Of a stretch of 41,072 nucleotides of DNA, positions 1 through 8,020 are shown in pieces. The first letter of the stretch is position 1; each line of letters opens with the position of its first letter. The position numbers and the translations under genes are program-made. This stretch comes from Phycisphaerae bacterium. Its GTDB lineage: Bacteria; Planctomycetota; Phycisphaerae; UBA1845. The stretch is taken from positions 1-41,072 of the forward strand of contig JAJDDY010000008.1 in assembly GCA_029260075.1 (NCBI GenBank). The letters run 5' to 3'. A model generated the notes under the pieces. The model did not search any database, was not told where the DNA came from, and was given only the letters and a program-made list of their open reading frames with translations.

Positions 1-203
1 GTCGCTTTGGGCTTGCCACGCTGAAAGTATGCGCCACGAACCCTGACCGCGCAAGTAAAGTGTGGCGCGAAATCCTGGCCTGCGACACACGCGGGAACCC
101 GGACATGGCAAACCGCGTGCCGAACAGGATTGGGGTGCCCCGCGCACTCTGGTGGTTCGGCCTGCGGTGTGGTCGGTTCTGCGGCAAAGTAGCTGGTTTT
201 AGA

Positions 204-232
204 TTGAATCGGGCAGACCGTCTGGGTACGAT
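204..232 (+). promoter_or_regulatory. Possible sigma-70-like promoter of the repeat-protein gene
   Basis: TTGAAT and TACGAT are separated by 17 bases, about 65 bases before the start codon of the VCBS-repeat gene. Both hexamers match only in part, so this is tentative. The first 200 bases of the window hold no gene that I can support. Confidence 0.3.
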
Positions 233-298
233 GGCGGTTGGAGGATTGATAAACGGGCAATTTCGGTTGATCGGAAACTGGAATAAGGAGACGCTAAG

Positions 299-1876
299 AT
301 GAAACACATCAGAATTAGGCCAGCATTGCTTTCGGCACTATTGAGCCCGCTTGCAGTATTGGGTTCGCTTGTGGGTATTGTCGTGAGTCTGGCGGGTGCG
401 GTCCCCGCCCTTGGCGCGGACGTGCCCTTCACCGAGAGGGTCATCTCGGCCACCGCTGACCAAGCTATTTCCGTTTTCGCGATGGACGTAGACGGCGACG
501 GGGATACCGACGTTCTCTCCGCGTCTGCACTTGACGACAAGATCGCGTGGTATGAAAACAATGGTGAGTCTCCTCTGACATTTACCGAACGCGTGATCTC
601 GATCACCGCCGACGAGGCTTTTTCCGTTTTCGCGGCAGACTTGGACGGCGACGGGGACACAGACGTACTCTCCGCGTCAACGCTCGACGACAAGGTTGCG
701 TGGTACGAAAACGTCGGCGGCTCGCCCCCGAGCTTCGTCGAGCGGGTGATCTCGAGCACCGCAAACGGAGCCCGTTCCGTCTTCGCAGTGGACGTGGACG
801 GCGACGGGGACATCGACGTCCTCTCGGCGTCGCTCGTCGATAACAAGATCGCGTGGTACGAGAACAATGGCGGCTCGCCACCGACATTCGCGGAACGGGT
901 TATCTCAACTGTCGCAATGAGCGCGCGCTCCGTGTTTGCGACGGACGTGGATGGCGATGGAGATACGGATGTTCTGTCGGCGTCGGTCGATGATGACAAG
1001 ATCGCTTGGTACGAAAACGTCGGCGGATCTCCTCCGGCCTTCGCCGAGCGGTTGATCTCGAATGCCGTTGACGGCCCACAGTCGGTTTTCGCGACGGACG
1101 TGGACGGGGACGGAGATACCGACGTACTCTCAGCGTCGTGGGTGGACGACAAAATCGCGTGGTACGAAAGCGACGGCGGCTCACCTCCCACCTTCACCCA
1201 GCATGTGGTCTCAATCGTGGCGGATCGTGTTCGATGGGTTTTCGCATCGGACGTTGACGGCGACGGGGACACCGACATCCTCTCTGCGTCCACGCTCGAC
1301 GATAAGGTCGCGTGGTACGAAAACGTCGGTGGCTCGCCCCCGGCGTTCATCGAGCGGGTGATTTCGACCACCGCCCTCCGGGCTCGCTCCGTTTTCACTA
1401 CCGATGTCGATGGCGATGGGGACATCGACGTCCTCTCCGCGTCGCTGCTTGATGACAAGATAGCATGGTACGAGAACGGGACGCCAACGTGCGGCAACGG
1501 CTTTGTCGCGGGGACGGAACAGTGCGACGACGGGAATACCAACGGCGGCGACGGTTGCTCAGCGACCTGCACGGTGGAAGAGGGATGGAACTGCGGTGGT
1601 GAGCCAAGCACCTGCACGGAGAATTGCGGCGATGGGATGATCGTCGGTTTCGAACAGTGCGACGACAGGAATACTGACGTCGGCGACGGCTGCTCGGCGA
1701 CCTGCACGGTGGAAGCCGGATGGCGGTGCGGCGGTGAGCCGACCAGTAGATGCATAGAAGACGGTATCCCCGCCGTATCCCAGTGGGGCCTGATCATCAT
1801 GTTGCTGCTGCTGTTGGCCGGAGGAACGATTCTCATCAGCCGGCGCCGCGCAAGCGGGGAAACCGCAGGCGCTTGA
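299..1876 (+). CDS. Secreted VCBS/FG-GAP repeat protein with DUF4215 repeats and IPTL-type C-terminal sorting signal
   Basis: 525 residues. An AAGGAG site lies 8 bases before the ATG. Residues 1-40 form a long signal peptide ending in an ALGA-type cleavage site. Seven tandem repeats of 51 residues follow (about 44-393), each with a DxDGDGDxD acidic loop, a VLSAS segment and an AWYEN segment; this is the FG-GAP/VCBS pattern, a calcium-binding beta-propeller. Two cysteine-rich repeats with EQCDD and GDGCSATC motifs (about 398-485) match DUF4215. The C-terminus has IPAVSQWG, a hydrophobic helix and an RRR tail, the layout of IPTL-CTERM signals that hold exported proteins in the membrane until they are processed. 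The protein is therefore probably extracellular or surface-held. Its ligand is unknown, and no enzymatic domain is seen. Confidence 0.85.
   Translation: MKHIRIRPALLSALLSPLAVLGSLVGIVVSLAGAVPALGADVPFTERVISATADQAISVFAMDVDGDGDTDVLSASALDDKIAWYENNGESPLTFTERVISITADEAFSVFAADLDGDGDTDVLSASTLDDKVAWYENVGGSPPSFVERVISSTANGARSVFAVDVDGDGDIDVLSASLVDNKIAWYENNGGSPPTFAERVISTVAMSARSVFATDVDGDGDTDVLSASVDDDKIAWYENVGGSPPAFAERLISNAVDGPQSVFATDVDGDGDTDVLSASWVDDKIAWYESDGGSPPTFTQHVVSIVADRVRWVFASDVDGDGDTDILSASTLDDKVAWYENVGGSPPAFIERVISTTALRARSVFTTDVDGDGDIDVLSASLLDDKIAWYENGTPTCGNGFVAGTEQCDDGNTNGGDGCSATCTVEEGWNCGGEPSTCTENCGDGMIVGFEQCDDRNTDVGDGCSATCTVEAGWRCGGEPTSRCIEDGIPAVSQWGLIIMLLLLLAGGTILISRRRASGETAGA
428..1475 (+). repeat. 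Seven tandem 153-bp coding repeats
   Basis: Successive copies of the segment encoding the DxDGDGDxD loop start exactly 153 bases apart (for example 485 and 638). The copies differ mostly at the surface-helix segment. The array could change copy number by recombination. Confidence 0.85.
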
Positions 1877-1901
1877 GCGGGCCTCGGTGACTACACACGC
1901 T

Positions 1902-1958
1902 GTGCGGTGAATCCTTTCTCGGCACTTGGGTTGAGGTGCGAGAAAGGATTCACGCACC
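1902..1958. repeat. Pair of inverted 24-bp hairpin repeats (family D)
   Basis: Two copies in opposite orientation (1902-1925 and 1935-1958) share a 12-base core TGAATCCTTTCT between short inverted arms, so the pair can also fold as one larger hairpin. Copies of the same unit occur at 25443-25466 and 33913-33936. The position just after the repeat-protein stop codon would also suit a transcription end, but no T-run follows. Confidence 0.7.
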
Positions 1959-1961
1959 AGC

Positions 1962-2008
1962 GACCGACTGGAAAGTCGGTCCCTTAGACTGGAAATCCGG
2001 TGCCACAG
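1962..2008 (-). repeat. Two degenerate family A repeats
   Basis: ACCGACTGGAAAGTCGGT, a perfect short hairpin, is followed by ACTGGAAATCCGGTGCCACA. Both are variants of the CACCGGCTTCCAGCCGGTG unit seen at 10342, 16391, 28717 and 33868, read on the minus strand. Confidence 0.6.
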
Positions 2009-2075
2009 GTTTGTGTCAGCCTTTTTCAACGGGCTGCTGGCGCTGTTGGTGATCCAGACAAGGAATCGTGTCACG

Positions 2076-2246
2076 GGTGCGTGACAGAATCAGCGTCGGG
2101 CATTTTTCAGAGCACCGGGGCGCAAGCCCGGTGACCCGCGGATCCAGGAGGTCCGCAGGCTTGCGCCTACGGCTCTGACTTGTCGCACTCACCTCGCCGG
2201 AAGTGTCACGGACCCTCGTGCCACTACCCGGATTCTGTCATGCACC
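2076..2246. mobile_element. MITE-like non-coding element, family E
   Basis: A 171-bp non-coding element is bounded by 16-base inverted termini, GGTGCGTGACAGAATC at the left and its complement with one mismatch at 2231-2246. Most of it (2076-2212) recurs in reverse orientation at the right edge of the window (40937-41072). It encodes no protein. Inner arms around CGCAAGCCCGG and CCGCAGGC can form hairpins. No target-site duplication is certain. Confidence 0.55.
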
Positions 2247-2361
2247 GTAGCGGTATCGCCCCGCGGCGTCCATGATTGCGTTAACCGACTTCGCCGTCCC
2301 TGGCTGCATGAACGGTTGATATACCAGCGCCGGGGGGATCGCGCAGATTGCCTATTTTAAC

Positions 2362-3707
2362 GTTCTCCTCCAAATTAGTTGTTGGAAGTACGCCCCGGTA
2401 GGGCCTGTTTGACTTTGAGGGCGAAGTAGTCGAGATCGTGAAAGCCGTAGGCGATGCGTTTGATGACTTTGATCTTGTTGTTGACCCCTTCCAGTTTGCT
2501 GGTGTGTATCTGATGCTTGCAGTGGCTGATGATTCCGTACTCGTGGCGTTCGAGCATCTCGGCGAACTTCACCAGGGCGGGATGGCCGTCCTGCCTGGCC
2601 ACCTCGCACCACTCGGCCAGCATCTTCATCGCCCAGCCGGGATAGTAGTAATCCCAGATGTGGGCCAGCAGGTCCTTGAGCCAATAGATGGTGGTGAGTC
2701 GCTCGTTGAGATTGAGGATTTCCTCCAGTTGCACCCGACCCTCACGTTTGAGGTTGCCCCAGTTCTTCAGGAACAGGTACTTGCTACCCTTGAGCAATTC
2801 CCGAAGGTCGCCGCCGGCTTTGCGGAACTCTTCGTTGCGGATGTTGTCGATCACTTTGTTGAACGCTTTGACCACATGGAACAGGTCGAAGACGACGTCG
2901 GCCTGTGGGCACCACCGTTTGACGGCGTTGATGTAGGGCTCCCACATGTCGATCGCCACGGCCGCAATGCCCTCCCGAACCTCGGTAGGCATAGCCTCAA
3001 AGAACGCATCGATGGTGGCGTTCTGGCGCCCTTTGCCCATCCAAACAACACGCCCCGTGTCGTAGTCGAGCACGACCGTCATGTAGTGGTGACCTTTCTT
3101 GACTGCGATTTCGTCGATGGCCAGACGTTTGAGGTTGTCATAGGTCGTCTGGCCGAACTCGGCTTGGAGCGCAGCCTTGTCGATGGTCTTGACCGTTTTG
3201 GGATCGAGGTCGAGGTGCCGGGCCACCACCTCCACACTCAGGCCGGCCTTGCAGAGTTGAGCGGCATAGGCGGCCAGACGGTGCGTGACGCGGGCACTGG
3301 CATCGACGAACGCCAATCCCTCGACCCGGACCTTGCGGCAATGGTGGCATCGAATCTTGCGGTGCTCGACTTGCAGGAGCATGGTGAAGCCACCGAAGCT
3401 CAGATCCCGAATGAACTTTCGCGTGTGGGCATGGATCGCACCGGGCTTCCCGCAGACATGACAGATGGGTCGGTATCGCCGGTCGGGTTCAACGCGGACG
3501 ATCGCCGAACGCGAGCCTTCGACCGTATTGGTGTACGTGATTCTCACTCGACGCCAAGGGAAAAAAGATGCTAGACTGCATGTGGACACCGCGTTCCTCC
3601 TTTCAAGGCCAAACAACGTTCGTGATCAAACGTCTGTTTAGCCCCCGGAGAACCGGTGTCCAACTCGTTTCAAGCCTTAAATCTCAACAACTTTTTTGGA
3701 GGAGAAC
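2362..3707. mobile_element. ISL3-type insertion sequence
   Basis: The element is 1346 bp. The terminal inverted repeats are 23 bases: 2362-2384 begins GTTCTCCTCCAAA and ends AGTTGTTG, and 3685-3707 is its complement with two mismatches. The left repeat overlaps the end of the transposase gene. The 8-bp target duplication usual for ISL3 is not visible, and the right end joins a 5'-truncated AlkD-like gene, so a deletion probably followed insertion. The termini were called by eye. Confidence 0.75.
2375..3589 (-). CDS. ISL3 family transposase
   Basis: 404 residues from a GTG start preceded by AAAGGAGG at 6 bases, which decides this start over an in-frame ATG at 3616. An N-terminal zinc-finger pair (CHVCGKPG, then CHHCRKV about 40 residues later) and a helix-turn-helix region precede the DDE domain. 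Its acidic residues appear in AIDEIAVKKGH, AIDMWEPYI and TSKLEGVNNKIK, the ISL3 (PF01610) pattern. The reading frame is uninterrupted, so the transposase may be active. It catalyses cut-and-paste movement of its own element. Confidence 0.9.
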   Translation of the reverse strand: MSTCSLASFFPWRRVRITYTNTVEGSRSAIVRVEPDRRYRPICHVCGKPGAIHAHTRKFIRDLSFGGFTMLLQVEHRKIRCHHCRKVRVEGLAFVDASARVTHRLAAYAAQLCKAGLSVEVVARHLDLDPKTVKTIDKAALQAEFGQTTYDNLKRLAIDEIAVKKGHHYMTVVLDYDTGRVVWMGKGRQNATIDAFFEAMPTEVREGIAAVAIDMWEPYINAVKRWCPQADVVFDLFHVVKAFNKVIDNIRNEEFRKAGGDLRELLKGSKYLFLKNWGNLKREGRVQLEEILNLNERLTTIYWLKDLLAHIWDYYYPGWAMKMLAEWCEVARQDGHPALVKFAEMLERHEYGIISHCKHQIHTSKLEGVNNKIKVIKRIAYGFHDLDYFALKVKQALPGRTSNN

Positions 3708-4288
3708 CGAAAATCAAGGGGAAGCACGAGTTGGCGTGCGAACTCTACGAAACCGGGAACTACGACGCGATGTATCTTGCGGGGCTGGTGGCTGACGGAA
3801 AACAGATGAGCAAGAAAGAGCTGGACGACTGGGCTAAGTCGGCTGCGTGGGTCTGGATCTCGGAGTACGCCGTGCCTTGGGTGGCGTCGGAGAGCCCGCA
3901 CGGGCGCGACATGGCGATGAAGTGGATCAAATTAAGGAAAAAGGAGTCCATTGCGTCGTGTGGATGGTGTACATATTCCAGCCTGGTGGCTATCACGCCA
4001 GATGAGGAGCTGAATCTGGCTGAAATCAAGGAGTTGCTACGGCACGTCGAGAAGGAGATCAATGCTTCAGCCAATCGTGTAAGATACACGATGAATGGTT
4101 TCGTTATCGCCGTGGCGGCGTATGTGACGCCGGTCTTGAGACAGGCTAAGGAGACCGCGAAGAAACTCGGCAAGGTCGACGTGGATATGGGGGATACCGC
4201 GTGCAAAGTGCCGCTGGCGTCGGAATACATCGAGAAGTTGGAGAAGGCGGGTCGGGTTGGGAAGAAACGCAAAACGACGCGGTGTTAG
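3656..4288 (+). pseudogene. AlkD-like DNA alkylation repair gene, 5' end removed by the insertion sequence
   Basis: From about residue 18 (base 3708) the translation matches the AlkD-like HEAT-repeat family (PF08713): HELACELYETGNYDA, ASCGWCTYSSLV, RVRYTMNGFVIAVAAYV and GDTACKVPLASEYI. Compared with the intact paralogue just downstream, about 50-55 N-terminal residues are missing. The first residues of the open frame, including NNFFGGEP, are encoded by the right inverted repeat of the IS, so the apparent GTG start at 3656 is IS DNA. The missing 5' part is not seen on the far side of the IS. The family removes alkylated purines from DNA; this copy is probably non-functional, though a chimeric product could be made. 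Confidence 0.8.
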
Positions 4289-4335
4289 GGACACTCTCGA
4301 TCGCAAACGGGCTCACCCACGATGGGATTACGACC

Positions 4336-5001
4336 ATGACCATCAAAGAAACACTCAAGCAGCTCAGAGCGCTCGGGAACGAGAAGATGCGGAAGCAAAA
4401 CACCAAGCACGGTGCCGGTGACAATCAGTTCGGCGTCCGACGCGGCGAGGTCCGTAAGCTGGCGAAGAAGATTACGACAAACCACGAGTTGGCTGTGGGA
4501 CTCTGGAAGACCGGGAACATCGACGCCCAGTTCTTGGCAATCCTCCTGATCGAACCAAAGTCCTTGTCAGCGGAAGAAATGGATCGGATGGTGCGGTCGG
4601 TCACGTTTGTAGAAGTAGCGGACTGGCTCAACTCTTACGTCGTCAAGCATCACCCCGACAAGGAGAAGCTTCGCCAGGGGTGGATGGCCACTGACGACCC
4701 CATGGCTGCCCGCGCCGGATGGAGCCAAACCGCCGGGCGAATCGTGAAGAGTCCAGAAGGGCTCGACCTCCCAGCGCTTCTGGATCGAATCGAGTCTGAA
4801 ATGGGCAGCGCCGCTTCAGAAGTGCAGTGGACGATGAACGGCTGTCTTGGGGAAATCGGAATCCACTTCCCCAACCACCGCAAGCGTGCCCTCGCCATCG
4901 GAGAGACGTTGGGAGTCTACCGTGACTATCCCTGTTCCAAGGGTTGCACCTCACCTTTCGCCCCGATCTGGATCAACGAGATGGTGCGGCGGCAAGGCTG
5001 A
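4336..5001 (+). CDS. AlkD-like DNA alkylation repair protein
   Basis: About 221 residues from ATG 4336. That start gives the usual family N-terminus (MTIKETLKQLRALGNEKMRK); earlier in-frame codons read through the end of the upstream pseudogene. The family signature is GDNQFGVRRGEVRKLAKKI near residue 35, followed by HEAT-like helical repeats, a VEVADW segment, QWTMNGCLGEIGI and a C-terminal SKGCTSPFAPIWI. The family (PF08713; characterised members AlkC and AlkD) excises 3- and 7-alkylated purines without base flipping. This protein lies in a different subgroup from its truncated neighbour, so the pair looks like an old duplication or a joint acquisition. Its substrate here is not known. Confidence 0.85.
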   Translation: MTIKETLKQLRALGNEKMRKQNTKHGAGDNQFGVRRGEVRKLAKKITTNHELAVGLWKTGNIDAQFLAILLIEPKSLSAEEMDRMVRSVTFVEVADWLNSYVVKHHPDKEKLRQGWMATDDPMAARAGWSQTAGRIVKSPEGLDLPALLDRIESEMGSAASEVQWTMNGCLGEIGIHFPNHRKRALAIGETLGVYRDYPCSKGCTSPFAPIWINEMVRRQG

Positions 5002-5529
5002 ACTGGCGGCTACATCTCGATACGGTCAGAGCGTCAGGTTTGCATCAGTTATCAACAGCCTGGTCGCATGGCGATCCAGCTTGAGTCCGAAGTCCCCTTG
5101 CTCGCTTCGGCGACCATCCTGACGTCGTCATTTTGAGCGTAGTGGACCGCTTCACAGACTTGATGGTCATCCACCCGGTTAGAACACGATGGAGTGATTT
5201 CAACGCTCACCTTTCGTGGGATCAGTCAGCAGTTACTTTGCGCACTTCTTCCTGCTCCGTCGGTTGATCGAGTTGTGATTCACCGTTTTCGCATAGATGA
5301 GCGAGCATCGACAATGGCGAGCCCAATGAAAGCTACACGTGCCGAAGAAATCTGTTTGCCCCTTCCACCCTGCGTGCTTGAAGCTGAGTACGCAGGCGTC
5401 TTTCTTTTCGACAATCTCAAAAATAATGTGTGTCCCCGTCCAGAGGTGATCGTCGTTGCAACACTCCTATTCCACACGTCGGCGAGGTTCAAGCTCAATA
5501 ACCTTCATCTTGTTTGTCCCGTGATCCGC
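5002..5529. other. Stretch without a recognised gene
   Basis: This is AT-richer than the housekeeping parts of the window. Open frames are present, but their translations match nothing I recognise until the transposase end at about 5530. It is probably decayed mobile DNA. Confidence 0.4.
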
Positions 5530-5703
5530 CGCTCCTCGAAGTTCAAGGCTCGACGCTGCGTGGTCGACCGGACGCGCAGTTGGATCAATCGATACCGCCG
5601 CGTTCTGATTCGATGGGAAAAGAAACCAGAAAACTATATCGGCATGCTACATCTGACCCTCGGCTGCATCGCCTATCAGGCCTCGGGACTGTTTCTGGGA
5701 TAG
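5530..5703 (+). pseudogene. C-terminal remnant of an IS5-type transposase
   Basis: The translation includes RRCVVDRTRSWINRYRRVLI and WEKKPENYIGMLHL, the conserved C-terminal end of IS5-group (IS427/IS1031-like) DDE transposases, whose usual form is RWVVERTFSWLNRFRRL. The catalytic Glu of the DDE triad lies at the usual ERT position, which here reads DRT. Nothing of the N-terminal two thirds is visible upstream. Confidence 0.7.
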
Positions 5704-5715
5704 GTTCTAAGTCTT

Positions 5716-5966
5716 CCGCGCATCTTCACGCGGACGAAACCGGATGGCGGGTCAATGGTCAGACGCATTGTTTATAGTGTTTTGCGAACGATCGGAACTG
5801 CTATTACATGATCGCCGGGGCACGCGGCAGTCCGGCGCTTCAGCAGTCTTTCCCGAGGAATTCGAGGGAGTGTTGATCACCGATTTCTGGGGTCCGTATG
5901 AATCGATGTGCGCCGAGGATCGGCAATACTGCCTGCCTGATTCATGGAACATGGCTGAAGAGTTAT
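5716..5966 (+). pseudogene. Internal remnant of an IS66-type transposase
   Basis: HADETGWRVNGQTH, YYMIAGARGSPAL and EEFEGVLITDFWGPY are central motifs of IS66 family transposases (PF03050). The frame is broken twice: a TAG at 5775-5777 where Trp is usual, and a shift between QQSF and PEEF near 5855. Both ends of the gene are missing. Confidence 0.75.
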
Positions 5967-6567
5967 GAGATCTCGAGTGAGGTTGGATTGGGCCTCACGC
6001 ATAGCAAATGTGTCGCAACTGCGACACGATCGCCGTCACTGGCGTTGCCCTATTGCCGAGCACGGTACGTTATAGACTCGCGGCGCAGGTCCATATGACC
6101 TCGCCACAAATACTACTTCATGGCTGTGCTGACGCACACTACACATCGCAGCGCTTCTGCCGGACTCACCAGGCAGCCGACCAGCCTCCGCTGTTAGAGA
6201 GTTACGAGTCACAGAGACGGTGGATCGCATGATCTCTCACGCCTTGCCCATTGTAGAAATCACGTTTCTGTCACCCAGGGAAAACACCTATACTGAATAT
6301 CCTGTACTTGGCCGATAGATGGCTTGTTCAAGTGGCACGACCCGCACCGCATTGCAACTGGTTCGGACCAGAGACTTGAGGGTACGGATTGATGACGCGT
6401 GCCGTGCTTCGTAGACGGGGCTGCGGTGCGCATGTCCTCTTGCGCGATGCAGACCGCTAGAAGCGGGGTTGAAGCAAACGGCTAGGCAATACAGACTCGC
6501 CCTGCAAGAGGGCGAAGCGCATGATGTCCGTTCCGGTATTCGACTGGTACCCTGAGGAGTGTCCAAC
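5967..6567. other. Stretch without a recognised gene
   Basis: Nothing coding is recognised. TATACT at 6290-6295 could be a -10 element for the response regulator, but no convincing -35 hexamer is seen and the leader would be about 270 bases. Confidence 0.35.
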
Positions 6568-7200
6568 ATGAATCCGAGCGTCGTAGTGTTCGTAATCGAC
6601 CACAACGTGGATAGGGTACGACATGTACATCAGTTGGTAACATCTGCGGGTCTTCCCGCCGAGTGTTATTCCTCAGCCAATTCGTTTGTGGATGATTATG
6701 CAGTTGGTCTACCGGGGTGCGTGGTCGCGAACGTTCGCATGCCGGAGATGAGCGGGGTCACACTGCTCAGGGCGCTGCGTGACGCGGGTGGAACGACACC
6801 GGTCATTCTTAGTAGCGGCTATGGCGACGTCTCGGCCGCCGTAACCGCGATGAAGCTGGGGGCGTTCGACTTTTTCGAACGACCCATCGCCGATCAATCA
6901 CTGATCGAGTGCATCAATCGCGCCATCACCGTCGACAAGGCGCGACTCATTGCCCGAGCCAAGCAGAACGAAATACGCAATCGCTTCGACCGCCTTACGC
7001 CGAGAGAACAACAGGTGATGAGCCACGTGGTCATCGGGCAACCCAACAAGACCATCGCGTACGACCTCGGCTGCAGCAGCAAAACCATTGAGGTTCACCG
7101 CGCTCGGGTTATGAGCAAGATGGAGGCGCCAAGCCTAGCGGGGCTGGTGATCATGTCCATGGCGCTCTCCAACGAACCTCGACTGGCTGTAGCCGTGTGA
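6568..7200 (+). CDS. FixJ/NarL-type response regulator with a degenerate receiver domain
   Basis: 210 residues. GAGGAG at 6554-6559 sits 8 bases before ATG 6568 and decides this start over an upstream GTG. Residues 5-120 are a receiver fold of the FixJ type (PGCVVANVRMPEMSG, SSGYGDVSAAVTAMKLGAFD). Residues 140-200 are a LuxR-type helix-turn-helix (LTPREQQVM, KTIAYDLGCSSKTIEVHR). The phospho-acceptor Asp is Asn55, the acidic pair is D11-H12-N13 instead of DDD or DDE, and the conserved Thr and Lys are Ser83 and Arg105. Phosphorylation by a kinase is therefore unlikely, and no histidine kinase gene is adjacent. It is probably a phosphorylation-independent DNA-binding regulator; targets are unknown. 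It lies among IS remnants. Confidence 0.85.
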   Translation: MNPSVVVFVIDHNVDRVRHVHQLVTSAGLPAECYSSANSFVDDYAVGLPGCVVANVRMPEMSGVTLLRALRDAGGTTPVILSSGYGDVSAAVTAMKLGAFDFFERPIADQSLIECINRAITVDKARLIARAKQNEIRNRFDRLTPREQQVMSHVVIGQPNKTIAYDLGCSSKTIEVHRARVMSKMEAPSLAGLVIMSMALSNEPRLAVAV

Positions 7201-7318
7201 TCATCCATGGAACGCCGTAGAGCCGGCCAAGCATCGCATTCCAACATGTCACGACGCGATGCATAGGCAGTGAGGCGCGGTCGGGTAGACCGCGAAGTAT
7301 GTCGAAGTGCATATAGAC

Positions 7319-7807
7319 TCAGACGCTTCCGGTTTGCTTGCTGTTGTACACCGCCCAAACGATGCGTGGGGCGACGGCGAAGAACGTACCGTCGACCGAC
7401 TGGAGTTCTTGGGCGAGCGCGTCGAGGCGTGTATCGTGCGGCACTAACTCGAGGCGTTTCTTGACCGACTCGATTAATGGCCAGACCAACTCGGGGTCGA
7501 AGAGTCGTTGGGCGTCAGCCAGTCTGCTTTTTTGTATTTTCGGCAGACTGAACCGTTGGAGCATCTTCGGAACCCGGAATACGTCTTCGATGGTCCGCAG
7601 GCTTTTCATAGCCGGGTTGAAAAACGCGAGCAAATGAGCGACGACCATTTGGTCGTAGAAAATGGTTCGGTTGGGATGGTCGCAATGCTCGCGGACCGAT
7701 CCCAGTTCGTCGTCAGTAACGCGAACGAAGCCTCGGCCGCCAACCTGGTTCTTGAACGCCGGAATCGGCTCAACGCGCGGCGCTCGATTGGCTTCTTCGG
7801 ACCGCAT
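7319..7807 (-). pseudogene. N-terminal half of an IS4-type transposase
   Basis: The translation (VGGRGFVRVTDDEL, FYDQMVVAHLLAFFNPAMKS, RLFDPELVWPLIES, QSVDGTFFAVAPRIVWAVYN) resembles the N-terminal part of IS4-like transposases I associate with planctomycete genomes, including the first catalytic Asp in VDGTFF. The frame then ends after SKQTGSV, and the other two catalytic acids are missing. The 3' part was lost. The start is placed at an ATG giving MRSEEANRAPRVEPIPAFKN; this is approximate. Confidence 0.65.
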
Positions 7808-7913
7808 GTGACGCAGTGGTACACCAAGCAATCGCCAGCGCAATTAAGAATTTGTAAGATCCGAGATTGAAAAAAATCAAAGCCCAAAGTTCCGGACAGG
7901 ATTGGATTCCTAC

Positions 7914-8020
7914 CGGTGATCCATTAGCGATTTCCGCCTTTTTGACGGGGAGAAATCCCGTTGTCACGGGAGGGTTCGCGGCGACGTGATTGAATACCAG
8001 CTTTGTTCAACAGACTGTTA
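7914..8020. repeat. Dispersed repeat, family B (copy 1)
   Basis: It begins GGTGATCCATTAGCGATTTC and ends CAGACTGTTA. The second copy is at 16411-16515, with the same order of blocks: GATTTCCGCC, a GTCACGGG arm, GTGCTTGAATAC or GTGATTGAATAC, and an end in TTCAACAG or TTCGACAG. The last three bases supply the stop codon of rdgB on the minus strand. Confidence 0.7.

Noticed and set aside
60-302. 80-codon plus-strand frame at the left edge
   Set aside because: It overlaps the promoter and ribosome-binding site of the repeat-protein gene and has no similarity.
199-1836. 545-codon minus-strand frame with SPSPSTS repeats
   Set aside because: Antisense of the 153-bp repeats; the regular pattern comes from the sense-strand acidic loops.
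299-1876. CRISPR-like array because of regular 153-bp repetition
   Set aside because: The repeats are in-frame coding repeats of a propeller protein with no spacers.
2438-3574. Long plus-strand open frame of 378 codons opposite the transposase
   Set aside because: It is the antisense shadow of a GC-rich transposase gene with clear ISL3 motifs; its own translation has no family resemblance.
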